A stretch of DNA of 64,000 nt from Styela clava (taxonomy: Eukaryota > Chordata > Ascidiacea > Stolidobranchia > Styelidae): assembly GCF_964204865.1 (NCBI RefSeq), contig NC_135255.1, positions 21,171,135 through 21,235,134 of the forward strand, read 5' to 3'. How positions within the stretch are numbered: position 1 is the first letter of the stretch; each line of letters starts with the position of its first letter. The notes under the pieces are model-generated. The model saw only the letters and a program-made list of their open reading frames with translations, was not told the DNA's origin and did no database searches. A program made the translations under genes and the position numbers. Positions 10,814 through 24,200 of this stretch are shown here, one piece after another.

Positions 10814-11799
10814 GTGATGCCGATTAAGTTTCCACTTAATTAGTAGGGCTGGGAATGGTTGACCCATTCTGGATGGTTAAAGGTTACGATTTATTTTACC
10901 GTTGACTGACATCTCAGGTACAAATCATCTTTATAATGTACAATTTCGTCAGAAATGATTACGTCATCGCAAATTTATCTCCTGTAGCGTTTAATTTAAA
11001 AGAATATCACTAACTGTATTTGTAAAGACCCAATAGAGGTGAAAAATAATTGAAGTACCAAGATTGCTGATTATGAAAATTTGACAATGATAAATTTATA
11101 ATCAGTTTTCGATAAAAGCGTAAATTGTCTATTCCATGTGGCGCAGTTTATGCTGTTTTCTCGTATGATATCTCAAAGAAGAATTTGCACATTGGGCACT
11201 GTAAATTTGTCACATAAATGACATTTGTTATGACAGTTTATTTATTATAACCAAAATTATGGCTTTAAGAAACTAAAAACGCATCTTAATCTTAACCTAA
11301 ACACAAGAACATGCAACATAATTACATTGAGTCACTAAGTATAGCCAAACTTAATCGGGACTACCGTCTAATACTCGTAACGGCACGTAACTAATGCAGT
11401 AAGGCAGATGCAGTCCGTTGTCGCTTGACGATAATCAGTGATCACAACACAAAGAACGATAATGTAATAATGACGGAATATCAACAAAGTGTAGCATAGC
11501 ACACTGTAACAGGAATAACTGAACTTAATTCTCATAACAACATTGAATAACGGAAACTATTTCACAAAAATACTTCCATATGTCCGAAGCACGCTGCATA
11601 TCCCTTGCAGCAAGGGATCACGAAACGATCTAGATTCGTCAATAATTTTGAGAGATACCAGGATAAATCACTCGAAATTAATTTGTAACCATTGCGACGT
11701 AATAAGCTAAAATAATAAACGAGAATATCGGTCAGAGACCGAAGACTTATCGATCGAAAGTTAGGGGATCCCCCAAAACAGAAACTGCGGTTTCAATTC
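10814..11799. other. Non-coding stretch, nothing recognised
   Basis: AT-rich, with no supported exon. TAGGGCTGGGAATGGTTGA at about 10845 resembles a dispersed motif near 61581. Confidence 0.4.
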
Positions 11800-12566
11800 G
11801 AAAAATTCTGCAAACCCGAACTGGATTTTTTTCAATAGTTTTCAGCCAATATCAAAAATGTAGGAAACAATAGTCAACTCCCCATTTCGTCGTCAAAATA
11901 CTACTCGAGGAAATACTTTTATGAAGAATTCTGCAAATCCGAACTAGATTGTTTCGATTAGTTTCCAGCCAATAGTCTATTTACCAATCCTATATTTTGT
12001 ATCAAATACAACGGCGCTAACCCGGGTTGCGACGGCTATTCAAACACAGCCTAGCGATATTTTCGTGAGGAATTCTGCAACCCCGAACCTGATAGACATA
12101 GAGGGATATGGACATTGCTTAAACTTTAAAGAGTAATTATAAGTAACGAGATACGATCTCGCAGCGTGTATCCTTCGCTCTGACTCAATAGCGTGGAAAA
12201 TTTCTTGAAGGAAACGACGACGTCAAAGTTACAAGAAAGATATGGACAATGCTTAAAGATTAATCACGAGATACCATCTAGCGGTGTGTATCCTTCGCTC
12301 TGACTCACTAGCGTGAAAACTTGCGCATCGGACACGCACACACACATTTAGCGCGTCTCGAAAATCACTCGCTTTGTAAAAATCCAGATCTCTTCATCAC
12401 TAATTAATTAATAACTCGCTAATTATACGACACAATTCATCCAAAATCAATAGGCTACTGGTCCGAGATATGATGAATGCACATGCAAAATTTGGCAGAT
12501 TCAACCACGCCTTCGTGAGATATCGCGTGCATCTAACACACAGACAGACAAATACCTATCAACATA
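11800..12566. repeat. Degenerate internal repeats with a retroelement-like 3' tail
   Basis: AATTCTGCAAACCCGAACTG recurs in altered form near 11805, 11928 and 12071. A second unit containing GTGTATCCTTCGCTCTGACT recurs near 12168 and 12286. The tail ACACACAGACAGACAAATAC just before the palindrome at 12565 is reminiscent of RTE-like non-LTR or SINE 3' ends. No reverse transcriptase is present. Confidence 0.5.
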
Positions 12567-12592
12567 CTTACCGATCTTAAGATCGGTAAGTA
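12565..12592. repeat. Perfect 28-bp palindrome
   Basis: The sequence is its own reverse complement, centred on TTAA at 12578-12579. Each half ends outward in GGTAAGTA, which matches a 5' splice-site consensus on both strands. Confidence 0.85.
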
Positions 12593-12605
12593 ATTATTAC
12601 GTCAA

Positions 12606-12735
12606 ACCATTGATGACTTAACAATGGATAGAAAACTCATTGTTATCGCCACAGACGTGCCACGCTTGAATGACCTTCTGTAAAATCATATTCTAGGGCG
12701 CTTAAACAATGCTTTTCTTAAGGCGGAGCCGCGTG
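12606..12735. repeat. Repeat with an inverted partner at 20985-21115
   Basis: CCATTGATGAC, ATGGATAGAAAACTCATTGT and CAATGCTTTTCTTA appear here. Their reverse complements occur in mirrored order at 20985-21115. Probably two copies of one dispersed element. Confidence 0.7.
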
Positions 12736-13099
12736 AAATTAAAGCCTGAAATCTCGTAAAATGGGGTATTATACCGGGAAATTCAATGGAAATATATTTA
12801 TACGGCTGTATTCATATACACTGTTGAAATATAAATTATATGATGTATTCGGATAAATTTATATTTGGCCACAAGTGCGAACATGTAGGTGGCATCGTAT
12901 ATTAAATCCAAAGTGGGATATGCGACCAGAGGGAGATTTCTGATCAATTTTTGAGGATTGTGGAAATGTCTGAATGGCATGCGATTGCATTTTGTTATAT
13001 TAGCCGATCTAATTCAGTGTGATCCGTAACGTTGGACTCCGAGCACCTTGGCGTCGTTAGTTATTCTCCTTCACTATGCCTGCGATATATCTGTTAGGG

Positions 13100-13698
13100 C
13101 AGGGGTGTGCAACCTTCATTGACCGGAGGCCATAAACAAGTTACTGGATAAAGCCGCGGGCCGCACCTAGAAACTCTACGAAAGCTCTTCTCGTAATATT
13201 GCTTCGGCTAACATAATATTTTCTACATACGAAAGATCGAAAACCTTTAAAACGCGTGTGGTGATATTTGTTTAATTTTTTAACATTTTGTTTAAAACAT
13301 TGCAGCCCTGTGAGACGCGGCAAAAAATTATCTGGCGCGTTTGTTTCCCGCGGGTTTATGCAACGTGTTGCTAGCGAGATTCAGTGAGAAGACCATGATG
13401 CGATAAAAAAATAAATATAAAATTTTTAATTTCATGTTTTTAATTTTAATCGAATTCAGTGAGACACGCGTTTTTATAACATTGTGCATTTCGTAACAGG
13501 ATTTTGCTAGCTTGTTTTAGTAATATGACAGCGGCACTCAGTTAGTATAGGCTTCGTAAAAGAGAGAAAGATTGAAATTGCTCGCACGCACCAAATTAAA
13601 TGATCTGAAAACTCGTTTCGTGGGAACACCATTAAATATTGGCGCTTCTCCGCGAGCCGTAAAAATTTTCTTATCGAGCCACAGTTTGCACATCCCTG
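13100..13698. mobile_element. Non-autonomous hAT element
   Basis: The left terminus CAGGGGTGTGCAACC at 13100 is mirrored by GTTTGCACATCCCTG ending at 13698. The flanking 8-mers TGTTAGGG and TTTTAAGG match at six of eight positions, consistent with an aged TSD. No transposase. Confidence 0.75.
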
Positions 13699-14826
13699 TT
13701 TTAAGGCATTATGAAACTATCGTCGGAGCCACATGCAACTTTTACTCTGCGGTTAACATTGAAATATAAGATAATCATTGTAATGCATATTCAGTCAATT
13801 TTTAATGTACTAAAATAAAGGGTAGTTTTTTGATATTTTATCCCAGACCTAGAGATTATTCTAGCATTGAAAAATAAAAAAATAATAGGAGTGGCAGAGC
13901 GGAGTCAGTGTTGTGAGAACATATCGGATTTGTAGAATTCGCAACATCGCGAAAATACGAATCACAACTAGCGATAAATACTGTTTATTCAGACAGTATT
14001 CCATTATTTGGTATTGCCTTTATATTTTATAATGATGCTCATATTTTGACGTAAGTCGGCGCACCGCAATTAATTCAACAAAGCAAGACATTTTAAATAG
14101 TCTAGTATTGGTCGTGAATACCTGGCGCAACTGAAAAATTATTAGTCAGTAAAAAGTCGGTTCTTTTAGCGCTACAATTACAGGAGCCGTTTTGCAAGAA
14201 TTTCGGGGCGATCAATATTTATTTTGAACCGCTTTTGAAAATCCTGACTATGGCCTGATTAAGATAAAGTACGTAGAAGCAATTTATTAATTGTACCAAA
14301 ATAAATTTGGGTAGACTTTGGGATGTTATCGTAGATCTTGGAATTTTTCTAACAACGATATATCATGAAAAATAATCACAACTGGCTGTCAATACAGCAA
14401 AAACTCTACCTATAAAATTAATTCGTTTCGGAATCCCCTTCGTAGGTAGAAAATTCTGAAAGTAACGACGCAGTTTACACATAAATGCCCCAATTCGTTC
14501 TAAGCCCACACAAAACTCGGACATAACTTTTGAATAAATTATGATACTGGGTAAACCCGTAACAATCACATGTTAGAATTAAATTACCACATAATAAATA
14601 GAAAATGTACACATAGAAAGAATAGAGGAATAACAAATAAAAACGACGAACGTAGACCGTGGAGAGTGAGAGGGCGGCGGTCGGAGTTTTTTTATTATTT
14701 CGTTTTGCTCACTAAACCATTCGATGAATCAGAAAACCGCAAATATTATTACACGATCATTGTCATAATCAAATGGGTGCTCGCGAAGTAGGCTATATGA
14801 CCCGAGTTGGCGGACACCGGAACGTA
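13699..14826. other. Non-coding stretch, nothing recognised
   Basis: Only short, unrecognised open frames (for example 14363-14569 on minus and 14570-14791 on plus). Confidence 0.4.
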
Positions 14827-15015
14827 GTATGTGTACCAGGTTCGGATTGGGTCATAATTCTAGGTACAAGTACTACGGGAGTCACTTGGCTAGTCCCAGA
14901 ACTCATAATAGAACAAAAATAGGGAAATTTGGAATAAAATTGTGGCTCTAACCTGGTACACATACTACGTCCCGGTGTCCGCCATCTTGGTGCACATACT
15001 TCTGGGGCGCCATCA
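14827..15015. mobile_element. MITE of the GTATGTGTACCAGG family, left end worn
   Basis: GTAGTATGTGTACCAGGTT near the left is mirrored by AACCTGGTACACATACTAC on the right, followed by the outer arm CCGCCATCTTGGTGCACATA. The outer left arm is reduced to GTTGGCGGACACCGG. Confidence 0.75.
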
Positions 15016-16239
15016 AATGAGTTAACCCGACATAATTTGCTTTTAGAATTATTGTCGAGGCCGCACAAACTATCTCGACTAAATTTAATTATACGATAAT
15101 AATTTTGTATATATATTATTCGTAAAACATTATCAATCAAAAACCTCCTCGACGTATTATAAACAATTCAAGTCAGCGCTAATTGAAATCTTTTCAGGTG
15201 GATTTAATTTATTGCCGTGCGTACACGTACATGTGCGTTCGATTACGATAAAAATGAAGTAATTGTAAAATGTTTTTAATCGGAACGTGGACCGCGGCGC
15301 TAGGATATGTGCTCTTATAAACTCGAAAAAAAAACGATATTCGAATATTACATTCGAATTGGACATCCCAGATTCAAGCACTGCATTAAATCAATCTCAA
15401 ATAACTCTACACGCGGTATCAAGTTTTCGGTCTTCAGTATGTTAAAAATCTGAAGAAAAGATCCGACTATTTTTACGAGTGGCGTAATTCGGCGAATGCT
15501 TCAGGACCCATTCATGTAAATTTCCGAATTCTGATCTCCAGACCGCTTTGAAAATCTTGGCTGTGCCACTGAAAGTGTGTATTGTAACGTGAGTCTAATC
15601 GACCCTTTTTTATGACATTTTGTGCCGGGATAACATGCAAAATATAGGCTAATCATTCTTAAAGGTGGGTTATCACGCGAACATTTTTGTAGAAAATTTG
15701 GAAACGGCCTTTGATGACGTAGTAGTGAGAACTCATTCCAAAAATTAGCTCCCCGCCATTGGCGAGTAAGGTGTTCAACTTCTGTTTTTGGCGTTTAAAC
15801 CTCTTCAACGTTTAAATCTAGTTTCTCATCGCGTAGTTTAATAAAGATTGAAACAATATCGTATTGTTAAACATATATGCCGACTACCGGTACTGACCAC
15901 CCTTCAGAAGGCTTTGAAGAACTGATCCTGGAGTAAGTATTTACCACTTTATTTCGTTTATCGACTGTTTGATAAAATATTTAGTCAAAGCATGATGATA
16001 CCCAGTCACACTTTTGTATGAACCAAATACAAATTGCCAATTCGTACATTTACCAAAATAGTGATAGTCTACTACAAGATAAACGTAGATTACTAGATTC
16101 CCAATAATGGTTCATTTTTTTATTATATTCATTTCACATTATTATGCAACAAAACACTGTTGTATGTTGAACTTTACTAAACTGTCTGGTGATATTATAC
16201 TGATCTTTTTTTATGTCAGTTCTATCAATTTAATTTGTA
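15016..16239. other. Mostly unrecognised; two repeat fragments
   Basis: Around 15333-15368 is a worn copy of the right end of the element at 53560-55028 (ATTCGAATTGGACATCCC). Around 15657-15740, AGGTGGGTTATCACGC and GATGACGTAGTAGTGAGAAC also occur inverted at 28253-28462. No gene supported. Confidence 0.45.
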
Positions 16240-17619
16240 TACAGTCAAACTTCGATACTATGGCACCCTCGCTACTACACCCTCGCTATTTTGATCGTCA
16301 TCAACTAAATTCAATATAAAATATATTTACTATGCCACCCTTCACCCTCGCTAATATACCACATGAGATACAGTATTTCTGTATTAACGAAACAATAAAC
16401 GTTACGAACGAAACGATTAAAAGGCTGTGAAACAGCAAAAGTATATGTATGTGCTTGTAATGTGTTTTCTCAAGTTATCTAAGGAACTGTCAAAACTCTA
16501 AGGAACCGTCAGCTGGCGCATGTTCTTTCTGCGGATTTCATGCACCTCGTCGTCTAACTCTAGCCCAGTGGTCGGCAACCACCGGTCCGCGGAAAGGTTA
16601 CTGCCGGTCCGCATGGAGGTGACACAAAAACGGACAAGTCCGTAATAAAACTTCTACAATCTAACCACAAACCCTACGACTAAAAAACAGCACCCAACAG
16701 TAAACCAGACAAAAACAACCCCAGGGGGCGAGCTAATTTGTTGCGGCCCTTGAACGACCCGACATTTAATAAATAAAACAAAAATTAATTCCAAATATAT
16801 TATTGTCTCTACACCAGTGTTTCCCAACCTTTATCCGCCCACGTACCATTTCGGGATTTGGTGCAGTGCTCGCGTACCACCTACACAAATAATGCGCGAG
16901 TAAAGCTATTCCTCACCGTTTGTGACGTCATAATAACGTATTTGATTCATGCAAAGTGTAACCATTGATACCTTAACAATGGATAAAAATGTGCATTGTC
17001 TTACCATTGTTATGCTGCAGACAGTGAACGCTCCAGTGAACTTCTGTTCCACGCCCCTTTTTGGCGTCGAGCGCATACGAATTAATGGCCGACGAAGCAA
17101 TCATATTTATCGAAAATGCAATGTTTTCGGGTACGGTACGGCCGATATTTGAAAATAAAAGTAATCTTGACAATCTTAGCTCGATAAACAAACTAATGTG
17201 AGATCACGAAAAATGCCCACATTTTAAAAAGCGGTCGATCGGTAATAGATGAATTTATCTATATTTTCCGTATAAGAGCGCTTACTAAATACTCATTCGC
17301 GACATGAATGAGTAGCATTGCGAAGAACAAATTTCATTAGGTGTTTATCGCGAATCGCAATACTTATGAACCTTGATGCAGACTGTAAGAAATATTCCAA
17401 ATTTGATTACATAAGACAGCCCTGACGGAGAGGAAAGCCAATAAATTTGAAGAACATGTATGCCTACTTCGGGTTTAAGAAAGCCATGCTTGACCAGCAG
17501 TTAATTGAACCACCCTACAGTGGCGAGTAGGCTACGGGTAATTTAGAACTCAATTATCCTGACTGGGTTCGAACGCGATCGTCGTAAGATGGTTAGATTA
17601 GCGATAACAAACGTGCTCC

Positions 17620-18000
17620 AAACATATAGAAGCTCGCGGTAGCGCATCGTGTCAAGAGTTAAAAATACGCTCGCCATCGCACCTCTTGACTACCCTGCGC
17701 GGGTTACCTAATCCCATACCCGATATAGACTGCTAACCGGACGAGAGGCCGTGGTTCGCTACATAATCGGTTATCGGCGTCTCCCTCCCCCGGGATAAAT
17801 CCAGTCCAAAAAAATAGTATGTTCATTTTATTTATCATTTGATTAAATAGGAAATCAAAGCTAAACTTGCCGACTGGAGTTGGTTTAAAGCCAACACACC
17901 ACGTCAAGGTCTCCAGTCTAGGTGTTGAATTCTCTTTACAGGAGAATCCCCAAATCAGATAGGCAGTGATCGCTGAATTGGGGCAAGAGACTGATTTGAA
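17620..18000. repeat. tRNA-like SINE fragments
   Basis: TACGCTCGCCATCGCACCTC, TACCCTGCGCGGGTT and GGACGAGAGGCC match copies near 52040 and 57390. The following GCCGACTGGAGTTGG and CAGATAGGCAGTGATCGCTG match 30090-30205. Box-like motifs suggest a tRNA-derived SINE; ends not resolved. Confidence 0.55.
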
Positions 18001-18529
18001 GGCCTATTTATTTTGCGACCTTCTGCCGCTTCGGAAGTGGGTCGCTGCACACAGATTGCCAAGGATTTTGTGCACCAAACGTGGTATTCCCTCCCTTGAC
18101 TCTCTTGATAATTTTACGCTGTGTAACAGCGGAAATACCATAACCAACCTGTGATATATCAGGATTCCTGCAGTGAGCCATTCTTGAGCGCTGAATGAAA
18201 GAAAACAGTGTAACATGCGCATGCGAGTGCAATCATACAAAACATGCAGTGAATCCAAAAAAAAATAGATGTTTGATGTTTTTTTTGCAATTTCATCCCA
18301 AACAAGGATATGATAACGCAGCCATACATTTTGAAAAGAATCTTTTCAACTAGACTACTTACATAGCACAGGCATTCTAACTACTCAGCCATAACGCATT
18401 TGCCTCAATGTGTACATCAACCTTCACACGTATTTTTTGAGAAAATCAACAATTTTTTTGGATACACTGCGAAACTGCCAAGAAATTGATAGTGAGCACA
18501 GAGAAGAAATGAGATTGTGTCAAACAAAA

Positions 18530-18690
18530 ATAGGTGATTCATGCTCATGCAAAAGTGACTTACGAGTTCCCCGAATAAAATAGGTGTTCCATGCTCATGC
18601 AAAAGTGACTTACGGGATCACCAAATAAAATAGGTGTTCCATGCTCATGCAAAAGTGACTTACGAGATCACCAAATACTGCCTCAAGCAC
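18530..18690. repeat. Three tandem ~60-bp units, each with a 5' splice site on minus
   Basis: CATGCTCATGCAAAAGTGAC recurs near 18540, 18591 and 18641, each followed by TTACG. On the minus strand every unit holds CGTAAGTCACTTTTGCATG, duplicating the donor at the end of the P-like exon at 18664. Confidence 0.8.
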
Positions 18691-19028
18691 ATCTTGCGTC
18701 AGAATTCTCAAGCATACATATTCTAGACCATTTTGTAGAAGACGTTTAGCAAGTTTAATCATATTTCTGGTTGTGAAAAGCAATCCTTCCAGAGTTGGCC
18801 TAGCTAGAATTCTTTTCTCCTCTCCCTTGTACAGCACCTCAACCTCGTTCTAAAATACAAATCCAACTGGAACATATAATACAACTGCTTTGAAAAATAA
18901 GAAGAGAAAATTACTCACTTGCCATTCCAAAAAGTACGGAATGAAGTCCTCTTCAAGCCATTTTAGACGCTCATCATGTGGCGATCTAATTGGGCATTTT
19001 GCGCCACAGGTCACGATCTCAAACCACC
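18664..19028 (-). pseudogene. P-element-like transposase fragment (RNase H C-terminal region)
   Basis: Two exons on minus: 19028-18919, ending at a GTGAGT donor, and 18849-18664, ending at GTAAGT. They join in frame across a 69-bp intron. The product contains WLEEDFIPYFLEW, LEGLLFTTRNMIKLAKRLL and LTQDVLEAVFG. This pattern matches the P-transposase/THAP9 C-terminal RNase H region (a TTRS-like helix then NQDPLExFFG). It lies downstream of the YIGGYV segment at 19398-19853, although in P-family proteins it should precede it. No THAP domain was found. Probably a rearranged relic rather than a working gene. Confidence 0.6.
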
Positions 19029-19397
19029 CTTAGATTTTAACACAAAACAAGCAAAGTTGAAGATTTTGGCAGACGAAATCCATGGTTAATTAGAATCTAG
19101 GAAAGTTAAACTCAAATGGTTATCAAAAAGACAATAATCAATGTTTATGTGCAAAATTTTCAGATGAAAATTTCAGTCACACCTGGGATAGATTTTAATT
19201 GCTGTCGAATTCTGAATTTAGTATTTCCAGAGCGAATTTATCAACAAATAATCTGAATTTTTACAAAGCTTGTGGTTTGATAGACTAAACGTCAGTGTAA
19301 GGACAATTTTAAACAGCACAAAACATTAAATAATTGATACAAAAATCCTAAAATTGACAAGCTAGGCCGAATTTGAATGAGGTTGTTAAATAGGGTA

Positions 19398-20375
19398 CTA
19401 CTTTTTACATAAAGACTGCCTATGACTACGAGAAAACTTTTGGCAAGATGTCATTTTAGATTGGAATATATGTTTAGCAAAATTGTGATTCAAAACTTTA
19501 AGTAAAAGATTTAATAAATAAGTCGAAGCTTTCTGGAGCAGATCGCCTTTCATCTCTGATTTGCTAGATATGTCACTGACTAATTTTTTAATGTAAAAAT
19601 CATCTTCCACAGTAAGTGATACACTGGTAAAATCAATATCTCTAAACGCTTTGGCTGCTTCTCTGCCTTGCAGTAAATATACTCTGCTAACTATTCCCAT
19701 GACGTCTTCATTGGGATACTTCAAACAATCTTTTTTTTTCTGCATACTCTCAATGAATCTGCCTCTGGGTTGTGACTGAGTTAAGCATGCACTTAACGAT
19801 GAGCCAAACTTCAATAAAATTTTGTGTGTCACATAACCACCAATGTATTCCAATATTTCTGAAAAATTATGTCATAAGATAACAACTGGCTATACTGTCA
19901 TTTTATAAAATACTTACTGATCGCTGAAATTTGTTTTCTGCTTCGGTAAAGAAATAAAATAAAATCGAAATCAGCATTAAATCAGACTAGAAAGACTTAC
20001 CTGCTTCCCGAGCATTTATCCCTGTTGTTTGATAATCACTTGTATGTGGGGTTTTCATCTTAAAACTAGCCACCTCATCGTATAATTTGATAAGTGACTG
20101 AGCAGCAATTGCCTGAGGTAGTCCCAACAATTGACTAGCTGAGGTGAATGAGCAGCCTTGGAGTACAGCTGGCTAGCTTCTTCTGTCGTCAAAGTATGAT
20201 GTAAAGTTTTCGGTGGACTTTTGTCGAAATTTTCAGCACTATTAATTGGGCCTATACATTCCAAACAACTTTCAATTTCTTCCTCTGTCAAATTTTCCCA
20301 CTCATCCCATATTTGGCTATCGTCCACCCCATTTTCAGAGTTTGCAATATTTAACGTTATAGTAGGCCTATTCAT
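19398..20375 (-). pseudogene. P-element-like transposase fragment (C-terminal YIGGYV region)
   Basis: Open segments on minus: 20375-20055 (106 codons, acidic, MNRPTITLNI start) and its continuation in another frame to a GTAAGT donor near 20000, then 19853-19398. The last begins LEYIGGYVTHKILLKFG and continues with a KKDCLKYPNEDVMGI segment. P-family proteins have YIAGYVxRKL followed by a GGLxxPSxDV motif at this place. A possible 20-nt exon lies near 19918-19937, but reading phase does not carry through it. This, with the frame change, argues for decay. Host-gene origin is not excluded. Confidence 0.5.
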
Positions 20376-21226
20376 GTTATCGTTCTATTCCGTACCGTAA
20401 TGCATTGAAGTAGTGCAACAGTCAGGAAGTAAGTGCAAATTTAAATTAGTACTAGTTATTACAATTTAATGTAGACTAGTGGAAGAGTGAATCCAGGTGC
20501 TTACAGTTCTGTAGGGAATGTACCGGTACGGTCATTTTCAGGAATTAGCATTCATGTTCATGGGCTCTATATAGCCTAGTCTAGTCTAGAACCTAACCAA
20601 TAACTAAATAGCCATCACCAAGTCATATAATCCGTCAGCTGCTAATCAAATACCTACAATTCTATGAAGTTGGTAGGCCTTGGCCTACGTCGGCCACTGC
20701 AGAAGAAATATCGTCTAAAGCTAAACTGACGACCTTTCCCGCGCAAGTTAGAAGTCACTTTCTGTTCAAAATCGTGCCGCGATGGCAAATAACGCCATGA
20801 TTTCAATATGTGATGCCATACCTATGCTCGCATTTGTGGCCAATTATAAACTTACGGAATACATTGCTTACATTCTACTCTAATAATATGTAAAAATACG
20901 CAAATAGGGATATATTTACAGCAAAATACGCGGTTATAATAATAAATTTTAAAAAATTTAGGGCTTTAATTCTACGCGGCCCCGCCATAAGAAAAGCATT
21001 GTTTGAGCCTCCATAATACGATTTTACAGAAGACCACTCAAGCGTGCGACGTCTGCCACGGTAACAATGAGTTTTCTATCCATTATGTAGTCATCAATGG
21101 TGTAACAACAAATTCTATTAAACTAGGCCGCATCAGCCAAGATTGATGTGGTGCATGTTGTTGTTTTTCCGCCACTATTCAAAAGAAGAACAACATAATG
21201 AAATAGCAACAAAACAATCAATTCAT
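20376..21226. other. Left-half interior of the hAT; one dispersed repeat
   Basis: No coding sequence supported. 20985-21115 is the inverted partner of 12606-12735. Confidence 0.5.
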
Positions 21227-24200
21227 TCAATGCGATGGCTGCATTTGTTTATTTTCTACAAGGTGGTCGATGCGTGGCATACATTTGCTCACAGCTAATC
21301 GGAAGTCATGCATTGGCTCAAGGAGTCTGTTTCGTTTCTTAGATTTGATAGTCATAAGGGATGAAAACCCTTGCTCGCACTCCCACGTCAAAGGAAAAAT
21401 TAACAGCTGGGGAATAGCGCGAGAAGCAAGCGTCACATATGAGGAAGCCATGCTAAGCCAGAAGTTGATTGGAGAACATTCTTTGTGTTTCGTCTTTGCA
21501 GTCTGGTCAGCCTGGATATCTATGAGCTCCTCTTGCTCCCCAGTCTCGACAGGCAGGTCGGCTGGATCAATAGAAAATGGATCGGTTATGTAGGCACAAC
21601 ATATAACATCCGGAATGTAGTGCCTCAATTCGGCATTGAGCAGTGACAGGTGATCAACGATTTCGTGGGAGACTTCATCATTGGGCGCGCTGGGAAGGGT
21701 TGTCAAGGATGTAAACATTTCATATTGCTTGCTATCTACGTTATTTTTCCAGAGGTCCAACTTCCGGACAAACGCTCTCAGTTTTGAAATAAACTCTACG
21801 ATAGTACAGTTTGGTCCCTGAAATGACAAATTTAAACGGTTGATGGTTTCAAAAATGTCTGCCAAGTAAGCCAAATCCCTCATCCTCCAGATCTTTTTGA
21901 AACTCGTGATCTTTCTCCCGTAAAAACACAAGTAGTTCATTCCTCAATTGAAAAAGACGTTTTGTTGTATTTCCCCTGGAGAGCCAGCGCACTTCTGTGT
22001 GATAGAGAAGACAAGTGTGATCGGAACCGAGATCTTCACAGATCAGCTTAAACAGGCGACTATTTAGAGCTGACGCTTTAACAAAATTCGGTTCAAGCAC
22101 GATAACAACTTCGGTGGAAGTATCTTGGCGCTAAGGGCGAATCTGTGTATAAAACAGTGTACACCGGTGACGTTTGGTGACACGGCTTTCACATGGGCTT
22201 GAAACCCAGACTTTCGACCAAGCATGGACGGAGCCCCATCTGTCGTGCATATGATTAGTTTGCGCCAATCCAGTCCATTCAGCTTGAAGAAATTGTCTAG
22301 AACAGTGGTTCCCAAACTTTTTTGACAACCGCCCCCCTATAGTAGTTTATACAACTTCATCGCCCCCTCCGGCAATACAAAAAAATGTAAAGTCAGAAAA
22401 GAATATATTACAGACCAAATAAGAAGACAAATCATAGTTTATAGTGTTTTTTAATGAAATAGATGAGATTGGTGTTCTTTAGCTTCTTTTTTATTGTGTC
22501 TAAAATTACCCCGTTTACTGGTGGAAAGGCTATTTTGTTGTTTTGATAGCAATAGTAGCACGGCTGAAAACCCCTTTGTCACCATATAATAGGTCGGAAA
22601 TGAAAGAATCCAGGGTTCTACCTCCTCAAACACCGCCGTGTACTCTTGCCTTATAGTATTTCACTTCCTAAATTCACTCTATTTCACATTAAAATAATAA
22701 AAACAAGGTTAATTTTCCCAAACTTGTAATAATGATTTTTGTACATCTCATTTATTCGTACAGCATGATGACATGCACCAAAATACTTAAAAAAAAATTC
22801 ATCCCCGATTCCTCATCCTACCACGGCCTCCAGTCCGAAAACTGCGACAATTCGTGAACTCAACTCAGTCGTCTTATTAAAAAAATATTACAATGACATT
22901 TATTATGGCACTGTCTTGTTGCTGCATCACGCTGGTTAGCTTTACGACGCCAAGATTGGAATATTTTCTAAATGGGAATCACTAATCCCAGTTTTTTGCT
23001 TTAGGATATAATAAAATTTAGTCCAAACGTTTCTCACGATAAATTCTGTTACGTAAAAAAATGTAATTTACTCCTCGAGCGTAGATTATAAATAACAAAA
23101 TTTCAACGTCAAAACCGCCGTTTGAATGTTTACTCGAACATAGACTTCCTTGTTTACTTCGTAACATTGGCCAATCAGCAAGATGCAAAAAACGTGACAA
23201 TGCCCCCTTTCACATCCGCTCAGACACGCTCACTCAGACAGATTCTCAGGCGTGGTCGTGAACATTACCTCAGTTTCGCGATTTTGAATTATGTTCGTTA
23301 GTTTTTAGTTGTTTTTCGGAAATTTAAATATAAATCAAATAAATCAATGATTACTTTGTCTTCTTATGAGTTTCAGTTAAATTACAGGAATCAAAAATTA
23401 GTGTAGAAATAGCTGTGATAGACTAGGCTCAAATTCTTTATCGGTACTTTTAAAAAACAGATTGTTAAATGGTGTGTATTAGAATGATAGTTTGAAACAA
23501 ATACCCGATTTTACAGGCAACAACTCGCGAAACCACACTTAAAATAAACACCGAAAATTTTAAAATGGTAAAGTATGGGAAGAATTTTCCGCGATCAAAG
23601 GTTGGGGAAGGTCCATTCAGTGAATCGTCCCGGGCCAGATTATTTTACTCCGGCCGTATTTTGCCGACCACTGGGATACGCAACTACCGTACCTTACTGC
23701 GAAGACGAGTCCAGAAATCCTTTCGCGTGTGATAATCGCCCACGTGATTCAAGCCTGCGAATGCACACAGATTACAGAATTAGGTGCGCCGAACATAAAA
23801 CAGGTTTCGCGAAATCGCCCCCTCCAACTTTTTCGCCCCCCTCTGTATCGTTTTCGCCCACCGGGGGGCGATATCGCCCACTTTGGGAAACACTGGTCTA
23901 GAACGCTGAAAACATTCTTTCCTTTTGTTGTACTGCACAACTCTTGGCTCAGCAGTAATTCTGTTTTTTCAGCATTATCCTGTGTGAAACGGACGTCAAC
24001 AAGTAGTTGACTGCAGTTCGAAACATCTGTGGATTCGTCAACCTGTATTGCAAACCCAAATTTTGAAGCTCTTGCTCCCGCAGTAACTTGATCGGCTATG
24101 TCAACTGACATCTCCTCGATACGGCGCTTTACAGTATTGTTAGAGAAGGACACACTGTCCAACTTTGCCACGGACTCCTCTCCCATCACACGTCTGGCCA

